Shown: one piece after another, positions 15,831 through 24,955 of the stretch
Position numbering within the stretch: position 1 is the stretch's first letter
Layout: each line of letters starts with the position of its first letter
Source: Facklamia lactis
GTDB lineage: Bacteria > Bacillota > Bacilli > Lactobacillales > Aerococcaceae
Reading direction: 5' to 3'
Assembly: GCF_015863205.1 (NCBI RefSeq)
Contig: NZ_JACBXQ010000001.1
Span: 496,001 to 560,000, forward strand
DNA: 64,000 nucleotides
Notes under the pieces: generated by a model
Seen by the model: only the letters and a program-made list of their open reading frames with translations
The model's database searches: none
Told to the model about the DNA's origin: nothing
Program-made: the position numbers and the translations under genes

Positions 15831-16919
15831 TTAACTAAATGACGGATAGCCCATGGACTCTTTACTTTCAACATCAAATAAATGAATCTTATCCATTTCA
15901 AAAGTAAGGTAGCATTCTTCTCCCGGCTGCCAATTACGGATGTCACTAATCACCACCCATTGAGTAGAATTTGTTTCAACATAAATCGCATAATTGGGGC
16001 CAAGGTTTTCTGTTTTACTTACATGCGCAAGAAAAGAATTATCAACTTTCTCACGATAAATATGAATATGTTCCGGTCGAATTCCTAGTAAAAAGTTTTG
16101 ACTCGTAAATTGAGAAAGATGCTCCCCCCATTCAGAACTTAAATGTAATTCTTGCTTTCCAACGGTAATGAGGTTCCCTTGTCTGGATACTTCTTGAATA
16201 TTCATTTTAGGCGAACCAATAAAAGTAGCAGTAAAAACATTGGCAGGATGATTATATACTTCATCAGGTGTTCCTACCATTTGAATTTCACCCTTATTCA
16301 TTAAAACAATTCGGTGCCCCATCGTCATCGCCTCTACCTGATCGTGAGTCACATAGACAAAAGTTTGTTGATAGCGATCATGAATTTCAATCAGTTGATT
16401 TCTCGCCGATTGGCGGAGCGCCACATCTAAATTAGACAGAGGTTCATCTAGTAAGAAAAACTTTGAGCGCTTAACCAAGGCTCGCGCCAAAGCTACTCGC
16501 TGACGCTGCCCTCCAGAAAGGTCTTTAGGTAAACGATCTCGATAATTGACCAAGTCTAACATTTCTAAAGCACTATTCAAGCGTTCTTGTATTTCAGATT
16601 TAGCAACTTTATTAGCCCTTAAAGCAAAGGTAATATTATCTTGCACGGTCATATTTGGATAGAGGGCATAATTTTGAAACACCATGGCAATGTCCCTTTG
16701 ACCGCTCGGTAATGGCGTGACCTCTTTGCCGCCCAAATAAATATGACCTGAAGTTACTTCTTCTAAACCGGCAATCATGCGTAAGGTTGTCGACTTTCCA
16801 CATCCAGAAGGCCCTAAGAAGATGACACGCTCCCCTTCCTTAATCGTTAGATTAATTTTATCAATTACTTTTGTTGAGCCATAACATTTAGAAACATCTT
16901 CCAATTCAATTCCTACCAT
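15831..16919 (-). CDS. ugpC: Sugar/glycerol-phosphate ABC transporter ATPase (UgpC/MalK family)
   Basis: 362 aa. Walker A GPSGCGKST, Q-loop VFQNYALYPNMTV, signature LSGGQRQRVALARAL, Walker B FFLLDEPLSNLD, H-loop VTHDQ. A C-terminal TOBE/regulatory domain from ~240 includes LGIRPEHIHIYRE. MalK-type ATPases can serve several importers. Here it is last in an operon with UgpE, UgpA, a GpdQ-like enzyme and a UgpB-like binding protein under a Pho box, so glycerol-3-phosphate or glycerophosphodiester import is the best reading. RBS AAGGAGGG. Confidence 0.9.
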   Translation of the reverse strand: MVGIELEDVSKCYGSTKVIDKINLTIKEGERVIFLGPSGCGKSTTLRMIAGLEEVTSGHIYLGGKEVTPLPSGQRDIAMVFQNYALYPNMTVQDNITFALRANKVAKSEIQERLNSALEMLDLVNYRDRLPKDLSGGQRQRVALARALVKRSKFFLLDEPLSNLDVALRQSARNQLIEIHDRYQQTFVYVTHDQVEAMTMGHRIVLMNKGEIQMVGTPDEVYNHPANVFTATFIGSPKMNIQEVSRQGNLITVGKQELHLSSEWGEHLSQFTSQNFLLGIRPEHIHIYREKVDNSFLAHVSKTENLGPNYAIYVETNSTQWVVISDIRNWQPGEECYLTFEMDKIHLFDVESKESMGYPSFS

Positions 16920-16931
16920 AAATTACCCTCC

Positions 16932-17756
16932 TTATTTTATACCGGAAGAGGTAAAGCTTCCAATAATATATCGCTGAAAGATTAAATATAAACTTAGCGG
17001 AACAATAATCGTAATCACTGTGACTGCCATTGCTACTGTAAAATTCGTCCCACCTTCTGCCGAAATAAAATTTTGCAAAGCAATCGGCAAAGTATAATGT
17101 TCAACCGAACTTAGAATAATTTTCGGCCAAACATATTCATTCCAAGTCGTAATGAAATACCAAATACTGACTGATGTCACCGCATGGCGCGTAATGGGAA
17201 AAACAATGCCTCTAATAATCTCAAGATCAGAAACATTATCGAGCTTAGCTGCCTCAATAATGGGCTTAGGTATTTGTCGCATGGTCTGAACCAACAAGAA
17301 AATTCCGGTTGCATCGGCCAATTGTGGCAAGATGACTCCCCAATTGCTGTCCAAAAAATTCCACTCTGACATCAATAAATAGTTAGGGATCATCGTGACT
17401 GTGAAAGGGATGAAGATCGTTGAAATCAAAGCAAAATATAATAGACGGTAACCATAGAATTTAAAGAAAGTAATCGCATAAGCAGCAAAATAGGACGTCA
17501 CCATCCTGACGAAAGTCGTAACACTTGCTACAATAAAAGTATTGAGCGTAATTTTAACAATCGGTAAAGTTTCTGCTAAGTATTGATAATTTTCAAAGGT
17601 AAAAGGATGAGGGATTAAATTAAGAATCGAATTATATGCATCTTGTAACGTCTTAAATGAATTACTAATCCCAAAGATAATGGGATAGATCGATAGAATA
17701 ATTATCCCTATAAATAAGAGGTGAAATGCATTGGATTTTCCATCTTTAATTTTCAT
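16932..17756 (-). CDS. ugpE: ABC permease, MalG/UgpE family
   Basis: 274 aa from the preferred start MKIKDGKSNAFHLL. Six hydrophobic segments; the cytoplasmic coupling loop is EAAKLDNVSDLEIIRGIVFP (EAA motif). The longer frame to 17789 is rejected because AAAGAGGGG lies 6 nt before ATG 17756. The start overlaps the ugpA stop by 11 bp, so the two are translationally coupled. Heterodimer partner of the next permease. Confidence 0.9.
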   Translation of the reverse strand: MKIKDGKSNAFHLLFIGIIILSIYPIIFGISNSFKTLQDAYNSILNLIPHPFTFENYQYLAETLPIVKITLNTFIVASVTTFVRMVTSYFAAYAITFFKFYGYRLLYFALISTIFIPFTVTMIPNYLLMSEWNFLDSNWGVILPQLADATGIFLLVQTMRQIPKPIIEAAKLDNVSDLEIIRGIVFPITRHAVTSVSIWYFITTWNEYVWPKIILSSVEHYTLPIALQNFISAEGGTNFTVAMAVTVITIIVPLSLYLIFQRYIIGSFTSSGIK

Positions 17757-18633
17757 AATAGACCCCTCTTTCCACAAAGACATATTCAATGACCAATAAC
17801 ACCACGCAGATCAAAAGCGTAATCACCGATAAAGCAGCCGATTCTCCCGTTTTAAAAGTAATAAAACCTAAACGATAGGATTCATAAATAATATTAGAGC
17901 TGCCGTAATTCGGTCCTCCCTGTGTTAGAACAGAAATCGGAGTAAAGACATATTGTAAGGCTTGAACCACCGAAATGATCAAGACGTAAATCCCGGTCGC
18001 ACTGGATAAAGGAAGGACCATTTGCGTAAAAATACGAAAATTGGAAATATTATCTACCTTAGCCGATTCAATTATTTCTTGATCAATCCCAGAAACGGCA
18101 GCATATAACAGAATAAAATTATAGCCAAACACTTTCCAAATCACGACTAAAGCAATCACAAAGATCACCCAGCCATCTGTATTGGACCAGAAAGGCATAG
18201 CAACGCCCACACTTCTCAAGATTAAAGCCACAGGTCCTGATAAGGGGTTCAGAATCCAAGCAAATAACATGGAGGCCACGACTAATGACATTACAGCGGG
18301 TACAAACAAGGCCCCTTTGTAGAAATCAATAAAACGAGGAACCAAGCGATCCAGAATAAAGGCCAAGATATAAGGAATCACAAAGGCAAATAAAGCAATC
18401 CAAAGGATATACTGCACACTATTCCACATGATTTTACTGGTTAAGGGATTCGAGAATAATTTCATATAATTATCAAACCCAACAAAATCTTTATCAGCAG
18501 AAATCATATTCCACCTAAAGAAACTTAAATAAATGGTGTAAATCAATGGCCAAACAATAAAAACACCAAACAAGACCAACGTCGGTAACAGATAGAGAAC
18601 ACTTTGAAAGTTATTTTGTTGCTTAATTTTCAT
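17746..18633 (-). CDS. ugpA: ABC permease, MalF/UgpA family
   Basis: 295 aa from MKIKQQNNFQSVLYLLP, chosen because GGGAGG lies 5 nt upstream; the longer frame starts upstream of this RBS. It has six hydrophobic segments and an EAA-type loop ESAKVDNISNFRIFTQMVLP. It sits between the phosphodiesterase gene and ugpE in the Pho-box operon. Confidence 0.9.
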   Translation of the reverse strand: MKIKQQNNFQSVLYLLPTLVLFGVFIVWPLIYTIYLSFFRWNMISADKDFVGFDNYMKLFSNPLTSKIMWNSVQYILWIALFAFVIPYILAFILDRLVPRFIDFYKGALFVPAVMSLVVASMLFAWILNPLSGPVALILRSVGVAMPFWSNTDGWVIFVIALVVIWKVFGYNFILLYAAVSGIDQEIIESAKVDNISNFRIFTQMVLPLSSATGIYVLIISVVQALQYVFTPISVLTQGGPNYGSSNIIYESYRLGFITFKTGESAALSVITLLICVVLLVIEYVFVERGVYYEN

Positions 18634-18643
18634 AAGATCCTCC

Positions 18644-19468
18644 CTATTTCTCATAAGACTTATTTAAATCACTCATTTGAACCGGATCCGTTATTTTATA
18701 AATTTGATAGTCAGGCTGAATCATTCTTGGAGCAATCGTTAAACCGCTAGCTTCTGTATACTCCACCATGGTATAGCCATTCACATTCGAGAAAGCTTGC
18801 GAATAATCTGACATTTTTTCCAAACCAAAAGCCATGGCATAATTCGTATATTGGCACACCTGATGATAAAAATTCACAGCAGGTGAATGCGTATGCCCCG
18901 TAAAGACTCCCCTTACGTCATAAGGTTTTAGCGTTTCTAAGAACGGTAGTGGCTCTTCAAATGTAAATTGATCAAAATAATGCCCCCCAATCACAGGATG
19001 ATGCATAAAAATCAATTTGGGATGGTCATTCTTAGCCAAACATGCTTTTAACCATTCAATTTGATGATCCTCAAGGATGCCACTATGACTATAAGGCTTC
19101 GAACTATCTAAAAAGATAAAGTGAAAACCATCCAGAACCTGGTCATAATCTAAGCAGTCTGACTTTGCTTCAGAATAAATTCCTTCATAAAAAGCTTGCT
19201 TATCATCATGATTCCCTAAGGTATAATAAATGGTTTTATTCTGAAATTTATCCCTTAATAACTCGTTTAATTTTTGATATTCTTCTGCCACTCCATCATG
19301 AACCAAATCACCTGTGACAATAATAAAATCAATCGATGGCAGATTTTCTTGTTGAAGAATGATGTCTAATTTTTCTGTTAAAGGACGTTGGGCCATTAAG
19401 GTCATTTTTAATTCTGGATCTTTATACTCTAATGAAAAATGAGTATCTGATAAATGCAAAAATTTCAT
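18644..19468 (-). CDS. Calcineurin-type phosphodiesterase, GpdQ/CpdA-like
   Basis: 274 aa from MKFLHLSDTHF, preceded by AGGAGAG; the frame upstream has no RBS. Binuclear metallophosphoesterase motifs in order: LSDTHF, VTGDLVHDG, LGNHDD, FMHHP and FTGHTHS. Length and motif order match GpdQ, which hydrolyses glycerophosphodiesters to glycerol-3-phosphate. No signal peptide, so it acts inside the cell. Position between the binding-protein and permease genes of a Ugp-like importer supports hydrolysis of imported diesters. Cyclic-nucleotide hydrolysis (CpdA) is the alternative. Confidence 0.78.
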   Translation of the reverse strand: MKFLHLSDTHFSLEYKDPELKMTLMAQRPLTEKLDIILQQENLPSIDFIIVTGDLVHDGVAEEYQKLNELLRDKFQNKTIYYTLGNHDDKQAFYEGIYSEAKSDCLDYDQVLDGFHFIFLDSSKPYSHSGILEDHQIEWLKACLAKNDHPKLIFMHHPVIGGHYFDQFTFEEPLPFLETLKPYDVRGVFTGHTHSPAVNFYHQVCQYTNYAMAFGLEKMSDYSQAFSNVNGYTMVEYTEASGLTIAPRMIQPDYQIYKITDPVQMSDLNKSYEK

Positions 19469-19496
19469 AATACACTCTCCTAAACTCTCACTAAAC

Positions 19497-19535
19497 AAAA
19501 AGAAAAGTGTTGATATATTTACCAACAACTTTTCT
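19497..19535 (-). terminator. Intercistronic terminator/attenuator after ugpB
   Basis: Minus strand AGAAAAGTTGTTG / CAACACTTTTCT stem with one bulge, followed by TTTTTG, between the binding protein and the downstream operon genes. It is likely to give higher expression of the binding protein. Confidence 0.7.
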
Positions 19536-19555
19536 CATTAAGATTGTTAAATGGA

Positions 19556-20839
19556 TTATTGTAGTAAATTATTAATCTCTTCTTGAACACGCGGTAAAGC
19601 ATCAGCTGGTTCTTCACTACCTGTTAAGATTGAATCACGCATATCTAATAATAATTGTTCTGCTTCCAGACCTGCATCTCCTGGGAAAGAAGCCCATTTA
19701 TTCACTTTGTCCATTTGATTAATCGCAGCTTCCATCATTGGATTCTCTTCTAGAAATTTCATCATTTCTTCTGAATCCATTACAGAACTTGTCGAAGGAA
19801 CATATCCTGTCCCCTCTGTCCACGCTAAGACATTCTCATTCTCATATAGGAATTTCAAGAATTCCCAAGTCGCTTCCTGAACTTTTTCATCTTGTGCTGT
19901 CATTACTAACATGGCACCTCCCGCAGGAATTTGAGATTCTTTCCCTTCGAAGGCAGGTGAAGTCGTGGTCGCAACATCAAATTTGGCATTGGACTGAATA
20001 TTAGTTCTTTGAGCAATGGTCGTATACACCATCGCAATTTCCCCTTGGATAAACGATTGAACCCCTTGATCCCATGGTAAATTAACGGCTGTCTCATCTT
20101 TTAACACCATATCCGCCCATAGTTGATAAGCATCGATTCCTTCTTGCGAAGCAAAAGCCGCTTTACCGTCTTCGATAAATTTAGCGCCATTGGATTCTAA
20201 CAAACCTTGCGTCCCCCAGTTATCAGCAGGTTGTTGTAAATAGAAACCATACTTACCTGTTTTGTCTTTAATCGTTGCAGCGAATTCCTTTACTTCTTCC
20301 CATGTTTTGGGACCATTTTCATCTAAGCCCGCTTCACGTAAAAGATCTCGGTTCAAATACAGCACAGGATTGGAAACCGAATATGGTAAACCTACTAAAG
20401 AGTCTTCTTTATTTTTGGCCAACTCTAATACGTTGGGTAAGAATGTTTTTTCCAGATAATCAGCATTTTCTGAATCAAATTGATCGATAATAGTCTGTGG
20501 TTCAACATAATCAAAATTTTCAGAGAAATAATCAACAAATTGCCATCCGATTTGAACCACATCTGGCGTATTATCTCCCGCAACCGCAGCCTGCATATTC
20601 TGCATTAATCCTTTATACATATCTGGATTATAAGTTGCGACTACCTCAATCGTATCTTGCGACTCATTAAATTTCTTTACTAATTCTGTGACGGTTTGTC
20701 CGCCTTGAGTATCCGCATTCACATGCCAATAATTGACGGTCACTTTCTCTTCAGCTGCTACGGTTTGAACCCCCAAGCCACCTGCTAATGTGCTTAATCC
20801 TAAGATCCCAGCTAATACTTTTGTCAAAACTTTTCTCAT
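19556..20839 (-). CDS. ugpB: Extracellular solute-binding protein, UgpB type
   Basis: 427 aa, family-1 binding protein. The mature part begins VNYWHVNADTQGGQTVTELV, like UgpB, and contains YSVSNPVLYLNRDLL and IAMVYTTIAQRT. The N-terminus is a signal peptide (MRKVLTKVLAG, hydrophobic core, TVAAEE) but contains no cysteine, so there is no lipobox, unusual for a Gram-positive importer. RBS GGGGGG. The promoter carries a four-repeat Pho box, so it is probably induced by phosphate limitation. Substrate (glycerol-3-phosphate or diester) is inferred from neighbours. Confidence 0.85.
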   Translation of the reverse strand: MRKVLTKVLAGILGLSTLAGGLGVQTVAAEEKVTVNYWHVNADTQGGQTVTELVKKFNESQDTIEVVATYNPDMYKGLMQNMQAAVAGDNTPDVVQIGWQFVDYFSENFDYVEPQTIIDQFDSENADYLEKTFLPNVLELAKNKEDSLVGLPYSVSNPVLYLNRDLLREAGLDENGPKTWEEVKEFAATIKDKTGKYGFYLQQPADNWGTQGLLESNGAKFIEDGKAAFASQEGIDAYQLWADMVLKDETAVNLPWDQGVQSFIQGEIAMVYTTIAQRTNIQSNAKFDVATTTSPAFEGKESQIPAGGAMLVMTAQDEKVQEATWEFLKFLYENENVLAWTEGTGYVPSTSSVMDSEEMMKFLEENPMMEAAINQMDKVNKWASFPGDAGLEAEQLLLDMRDSILTGSEEPADALPRVQEEINNLLQ

Positions 20840-20881
20840 CTTTCATTCCCCCCAAACAAGATTTTGTACGAACTTACATGA

Positions 20882-20935
20882 ATTATACACATACAGCGTA
20901 AATTTCTTGTTAATTTACTGTAAATTTTATGTAAA
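20882..20935 (-). promoter_or_regulatory. Pho box and promoter of the ugp-like operon
   Basis: On the minus strand: TTTACA, TTTACA, TTAACA and TTTACG occur with an exact 11-bp period (plus-strand starts 20930, 20919, 20908, 20897), followed 9 nt later by a -10 TATAAT (20887-20882). Four TT(A/T)ACA-type repeats 11 bp apart overlapping the -35 region are the textbook arrangement of Gram-positive PhoP boxes. Confidence 0.82.
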
Positions 20936-21051
20936 TGAAAAAGTTAAAGATTTTTCAATATGATGTTGTCTTGTCAATATTTCGAAACAAACTCTTTTGA
21001 TTAGTCATTCCCTTCGCTTGATGTCTCTCGATAAAATCACATAATCAGGTT

Positions 21052-21098
21052 AAAAAATAGGCTACTTATTCTCGGACAATCCCGACAACAAGTAACCT
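21052..21098 (-). terminator. Terminator of the LanRK-type operon
   Basis: Minus strand AGGTTACTTGTT pairs with AATAAGTAGCCT (wobbles allowed), followed by ATTTTTT. Confidence 0.72.
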
Positions 21099-21138
21099 CT
21101 TTTCCTAATTTATATTTTTTTCAACCTTCAACGTCACG

Positions 21139-22464
21139 TTAAAATACTTCTCCTTCAACTTTTTCTAATGGCAACTGAATACTTGCGATCAAACCTGGAT
21201 CACCGAAAGAAAATTGAAGTTTCCCCCCATGCAATTTAATTATTTGCTTACTAATGATAATCCCCATTCCATGAGCCGCATAGTTACTCTCTTTAGTATT
21301 CAATTCTTCAATCATTCCAAGCTCAATCGTTCCGTTGTCACTCACCACCAAGACAATACCTTCTTCATTGGCAGTTATACTTACTTTAAGCTGAACTTCT
21401 TGATTATGTTGTATACTATTCAACAATAAATTATTAATGGCCCGTTCAAGTAAGCTAGGAATACCCAAAATCGTCGCTTTCGTTTCTTCAAGATTTATCT
21501 CCATATCGACGTCGGAATAAGTATTCATAAACTCACTTAGACATTGACGAATAAAGGGATCGACCAAAATCTCATCCAGATTCTTGAGTCCACTTGGATT
21601 ATCCAAAAGATACATGAGATTGAGATTCGAAATAATTTCTTGCATTCGCTGCACTTGAGACTGAATGAGAGATAATTCTTTCTTTGATCCTTCCAACCAC
21701 TCCAAACGATGGACATTCGCCATAATCAGCGTCAAGGGATTCCGTAAATCATGACTAACACCACGAATCCAATGATCTCGATCCTTTTGATTCTCCTGCA
21801 TCGTTTCTGAAGCTTGATTTAAGGTTTCTTTGATTTCGCTGAAGTTCCCTTGGACATCCAACTTAACAAATTGATTATTCTTCAAACAATGAACCGCTTC
21901 ATTGATTGGTTTTAATTCTTCATTTAAACGAAAACGTCCTCTAAAATAGATGATAAATATCATCGCTAACATCCCCAAGAAGAGAATAAGTGCCATTATA
22001 AAGATTCTACGCATCAGATCAAACTTATAAAAATTATCTGGCAGTTTATCATAAGAACGTTTTGGATAGCCCAGAACAAGAATACTCTTCTCACTTGGAA
22101 AGGTAAACACAGGATAATCCTCTAAATACCAGCGAGTAAATCTCACGATATCGCGATTAGAGTAAGAGCGATTCAACTTTTGAGGTAACAAATAGGATTG
22201 CCTAATGTCTCCTTGATCATCTAGCTCCATCATCCAAATCTGTTCTGATTCCAAAAGCGCTTTGTTTTGATCGTTTAAAACAAACTCATTATCATTGTTT
22301 ATTAATTCATTGAAAACCGCATCAGGATAAGTTTCACTTTGACTCTGTTCATATTCAAAAAAAACTAAATAGCCAACAAACAACACTATTCCTAGCAATG
22401 TTAAACCGACTATTACAGCAATATATATCAATAACTGGCGTGCAAAAAATTTAAACATTGTCAT
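21139..22464 (-). CDS. Sensor histidine kinase (two-TM, Lan/Vnc type)
   Basis: 441 aa. TM segments at ~10-32 and ~153-173 enclose an extracytoplasmic sensor domain. HisKA box DHWIRGVSHDLRNPLTLIMA carries the phospho-His. The HATPase region includes INNLLLNSIQHN, SDNGTIEL and HGMGIIISKQII. ATG 22464 lies 8 nt after GAGGT and overlaps the regulator stop by 14 bp. The pair lies divergent to a LanFEG-like ABC transporter, so it probably detects a lantibiotic or other envelope-active peptide. Confidence 0.87.
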   Translation of the reverse strand: MTMFKFFARQLLIYIAVIVGLTLLGIVLFVGYLVFFEYEQSQSETYPDAVFNELINNDNEFVLNDQNKALLESEQIWMMELDDQGDIRQSYLLPQKLNRSYSNRDIVRFTRWYLEDYPVFTFPSEKSILVLGYPKRSYDKLPDNFYKFDLMRRIFIMALILFLGMLAMIFIIYFRGRFRLNEELKPINEAVHCLKNNQFVKLDVQGNFSEIKETLNQASETMQENQKDRDHWIRGVSHDLRNPLTLIMANVHRLEWLEGSKKELSLIQSQVQRMQEIISNLNLMYLLDNPSGLKNLDEILVDPFIRQCLSEFMNTYSDVDMEINLEETKATILGIPSLLERAINNLLLNSIQHNQEVQLKVSITANEEGIVLVVSDNGTIELGMIEELNTKESNYAAHGMGIIISKQIIKLHGGKLQFSFGDPGLIASIQLPLEKVEGEVF

Positions 22465-23155
22465 GATCTGATACCTCTAATTTATAACCTAAGCCCTTAA
22501 CAGTCATCAGGTGTTTAGGATTCGAAGGATCTTTTTCAATCTTTTGACGAATTTTACTAATATGTGCCATTAACGAATTATTATACCCATCAAAAGCTTG
22601 CCCCCATACTTTCGCCATTAAACTATCAAAGGTGACAATCTTATTTTTTTGGTCGAGTAATACACGGAGAATCGCATATTCTTTTGCTGTTAAGGGATAT
22701 GTTTCAGAATTTCTCACAACCACTGCTCGACTAAAATCGATTAGACTCGTGCTTAATTGAACGGTCTCCTGATTATCGGGGTAAGCCCTCTTCAAAATAG
22801 AGGTGACACGCAAAACCAAATCTTTTGTTTGAAAAGGTTTAACAATATAATCATCGGCTCCTAATTCAAAACCTCGATATTGTTTCTGTAGGTCAGAAAT
22901 AGCTGATAAAAAGAGCACTGGCAAACGTGACGTTTGCCTTATTTCTTTTAATAAATCAAACCCATTCCCATCCGGTAACAAAATATCGAGAATCACTATA
23001 TCAAAAGCATCTTGTGCAAAACATTCTAAGGCCATCTGAAAATTTGAAGCCAAAGTCAGCGACTGAAAACCTGCTTCAAACAAAATATTTTGAATTAACA
23101 TTCTAATTTCATCATGGTCTTCTACAATCAGTATTTTTCTTTGATAAATAGACAT
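22451..23155 (-). CDS. OmpR-family response regulator
   Basis: 234 aa from MSIYQRKILIVEDHDE; AAAGAGG lies 7-8 nt before this ATG, while the longer frame to 23218 has no RBS. Receiver: EDHDE acidic pocket, phospho-Asp in DIVILDILLPDG, Lys in IVKPF. C-terminal winged helix with AKEYAILRVLL and MTVKGLGYKLE. Likely controls the divergent ABC transporter through TTAAGG repeats in the shared intergenic region. Confidence 0.88.
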   Translation of the reverse strand: MSIYQRKILIVEDHDEIRMLIQNILFEAGFQSLTLASNFQMALECFAQDAFDIVILDILLPDGNGFDLLKEIRQTSRLPVLFLSAISDLQKQYRGFELGADDYIVKPFQTKDLVLRVTSILKRAYPDNQETVQLSTSLIDFSRAVVVRNSETYPLTAKEYAILRVLLDQKNKIVTFDSLMAKVWGQAFDGYNNSLMAHISKIRQKIEKDPSNPKHLMTVKGLGYKLEVSDHDNV

Positions 23156-23221
23156 CTTAATACCTCTTTTCCTGTCCATTATATCATGCATATAAGAAGA
23201 GACGGATGATATTGTCATGAT

Positions 23222-23260
23222 TTAAGGGAGAATTAAGGAAGACATCATCGAGGCTTAAGG
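23222..23260 (+). promoter_or_regulatory. Phased TTAAGG repeats, candidate operator for the lantibiotic-type ABC operon
   Basis: TTAAGG occurs at 23222, 23233 and 23255, offsets of 11 and 22 bp, on one DNA face. The last is 9 nt before a TATGAT -10-like box and about 34 nt before the ATPase start codon. OmpR-type regulators bind direct repeats of about this period. The target regulator is inferred to be the adjacent one. Confidence 0.5.
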
Positions 23261-23293
23261 CTCATTCATTATGATGGAATTGAGGTGATAATA

Positions 23294-24211
23294 ATGAAAG
23301 AAATAATCAGATTTGAAGAAGTCGCAAAAATTTATGACAAGAAACCCGTCGTCAATATTACAGAATTAATCATCAATAAAAGAGAAATTTATGGTTTGAT
23401 TGGTCCTAATGGAGCAGGAAAGTCCACCATTATGAAGATGATTTGTGGCTTACAAGAAGCTAGTAGTGGTCAAGTAAGCATCCAGGGGCAGCCTTTCTCA
23501 CACAAGAATCGAAGAAAAATAGTCAGTCAAATAGGCTCTTTAATTGAAGCACCCTCTTATTATGAACATTTAACCGGATTCGAAAATATGAAAATAGTTA
23601 GTCAATTGAAGAAGTTAACAATTGAAGAAGCAAATAGTGCTTTAGAAGAAGTCGGTTTAGGAAAACATAAAGACAAGAAAATCAAACATTATTCCTTAGG
23701 AATGAAACAACGCTTAGGAGTCGCCATGGCGCTAATTGGCCGTCCTCCTATTATAATTCTTGATGAGCCCACTAATGGATTAGATCCCCAAGCAAAAGAA
23801 GAAATTCGTCATCTGATCCGTGATTTGCCGGATAAATACGATGCGACGGTGATGGTATCTTCCCACGCCTTAGATGAAATTGAACGAATGGTCTCTCAAA
23901 TTGGAATTATTGGGCACGGAGAAATGCTTTATCAAGGTACCATCGAGGATTTCAAACGGCACCAAAGCCGAGCCATTCTTATGAAAACGTCAGATAATCA
24001 ATTAGCCGCTTCCCTGCTCTCGATGCCAAATGCCATTATAACGGACAACATACTAAAGTTTTCTTATGTAAATGATCAAATAATTGCAGATTATCTCAAA
24101 CGTTTAATAACAGCTAATATTGAAGTTTATCGTATATATGAAGAACATAAAAGCCTCGAAGAATTATTTATTGAATTTACCCATGATTTAACCTTAACAG
24201 GAGGTGAATAG
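23294..24211 (+). CDS. ABC transporter ATPase, lantibiotic-immunity (BcrA/LanF) type
   Basis: 305 aa. Walker A GPNGAGKST, Q-loop QIGSLIEAPSYYEHLTGFEN (the BcrA-like subtype), signature YSLGMKQRLGVA, Walker B IIILDEPTNGLDP, H-loop SSHALDE. ATG 23294 is 8 nt from GAGG; the GTG at 23285 lies in the RBS. It forms a transporter with two following permeases, as in LanFEG self-protection and bacitracin-resistance systems. No lantibiotic structural gene is in the window, so a defence role is more likely than self-immunity. Confidence 0.9.
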   Translation: MKEIIRFEEVAKIYDKKPVVNITELIINKREIYGLIGPNGAGKSTIMKMICGLQEASSGQVSIQGQPFSHKNRRKIVSQIGSLIEAPSYYEHLTGFENMKIVSQLKKLTIEEANSALEEVGLGKHKDKKIKHYSLGMKQRLGVAMALIGRPPIIILDEPTNGLDPQAKEEIRHLIRDLPDKYDATVMVSSHALDEIERMVSQIGIIGHGEMLYQGTIEDFKRHQSRAILMKTSDNQLAASLLSMPNAIITDNILKFSYVNDQIIADYLKRLITANIEVYRIYEEHKSLEELFIEFTHDLTLTGGE

Positions 24212-24213
24212 TG

Positions 24214-24954
24214 ATGAATATTGATTTAAATCAACTCGAGCGTTCTAAATATTCGAGTGTGATGTTCATTATCATCTCCGTTATTATCTTAATAGTAAAT
24301 GTGGGAGCCTGTATTCCTATATTAGGAAACGGTGTTGAGTCTGAACATATTTGGTTCTCTTTAATGGATGCTTTCGCTTTCTTCCAGTTAATTTTAGCAC
24401 CATTAGTCATTGCTTCACTATACACCTTATGTGTTCAAGTAGAAAATAAACACAATATGTGGAAAATTATCAAATCAAGTGGTATTGACTTGAATCGTGT
24501 TTTTCACATCAAATTTTGGTTTATACAGAAAAAATTAATCGCCCTATACCTATTACAATTGTTAACCCTAATCATTGTGGGTAAGAGCTTAGGAATTCAA
24601 CTTCCAATTCCATGGTTAGATCTTGGATTCTACGCCCTCTCCCTTATTGGTATTAATTTCGCTTTAAGTGCGGTTCATTATTACTTGGCTTTACGCTTTG
24701 AAAATCCAATGTTAGGAATGGCTATTGCTGTATTTGGAGCATTATCAGGAATAGGGTTTTCATTAATATCCAAAATGCTCACGTATTTTGTTCCATACTC
24801 TTGGTATTCTTTCTTAATTAGAATCCAACATAATTTTGTTGACGGCAAATTGACTCAACATTTAATTTCTCCCAATATATACCCATTGCTAGCCAGTATC
24901 ATATTAGGAATCATCTTTTATCAATTAGGCCAAAAAGTGGAGGTGGAAGCATAA
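24214..24954 (+). CDS. ABC permease, LanE/MutE-like
   Basis: 246 aa, about six hydrophobic segments. It has the immunity-permease pattern (short polar N-terminus, then IIISVIILIVNVG; later VENKHNMWKIIKSSG in the first cytoplasmic loop). AGGAGGTGA sits 6-9 nt before GTG/ATG; ATG 24214 is chosen. It starts 2 nt after the ATPase stop. Pairs with the next permease. Confidence 0.82.
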   Translation: MNIDLNQLERSKYSSVMFIIISVIILIVNVGACIPILGNGVESEHIWFSLMDAFAFFQLILAPLVIASLYTLCVQVENKHNMWKIIKSSGIDLNRVFHIKFWFIQKKLIALYLLQLLTLIIVGKSLGIQLPIPWLDLGFYALSLIGINFALSAVHYYLALRFENPMLGMAIAVFGALSGIGFSLISKMLTYFVPYSWYSFLIRIQHNFVDGKLTQHLISPNIYPLLASIILGIIFYQLGQKVEVEA

Positions 24955-24955
24955 T

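Noticed and set aside
21139-23155. PhoPR identity of the two-component system next to the Pho box
   Set aside because: The pair is adjacent and divergent to a LanFEG-type transporter, and the kinase lacks the PAS/HAMP layout of PhoR; Lan-type is more likely.
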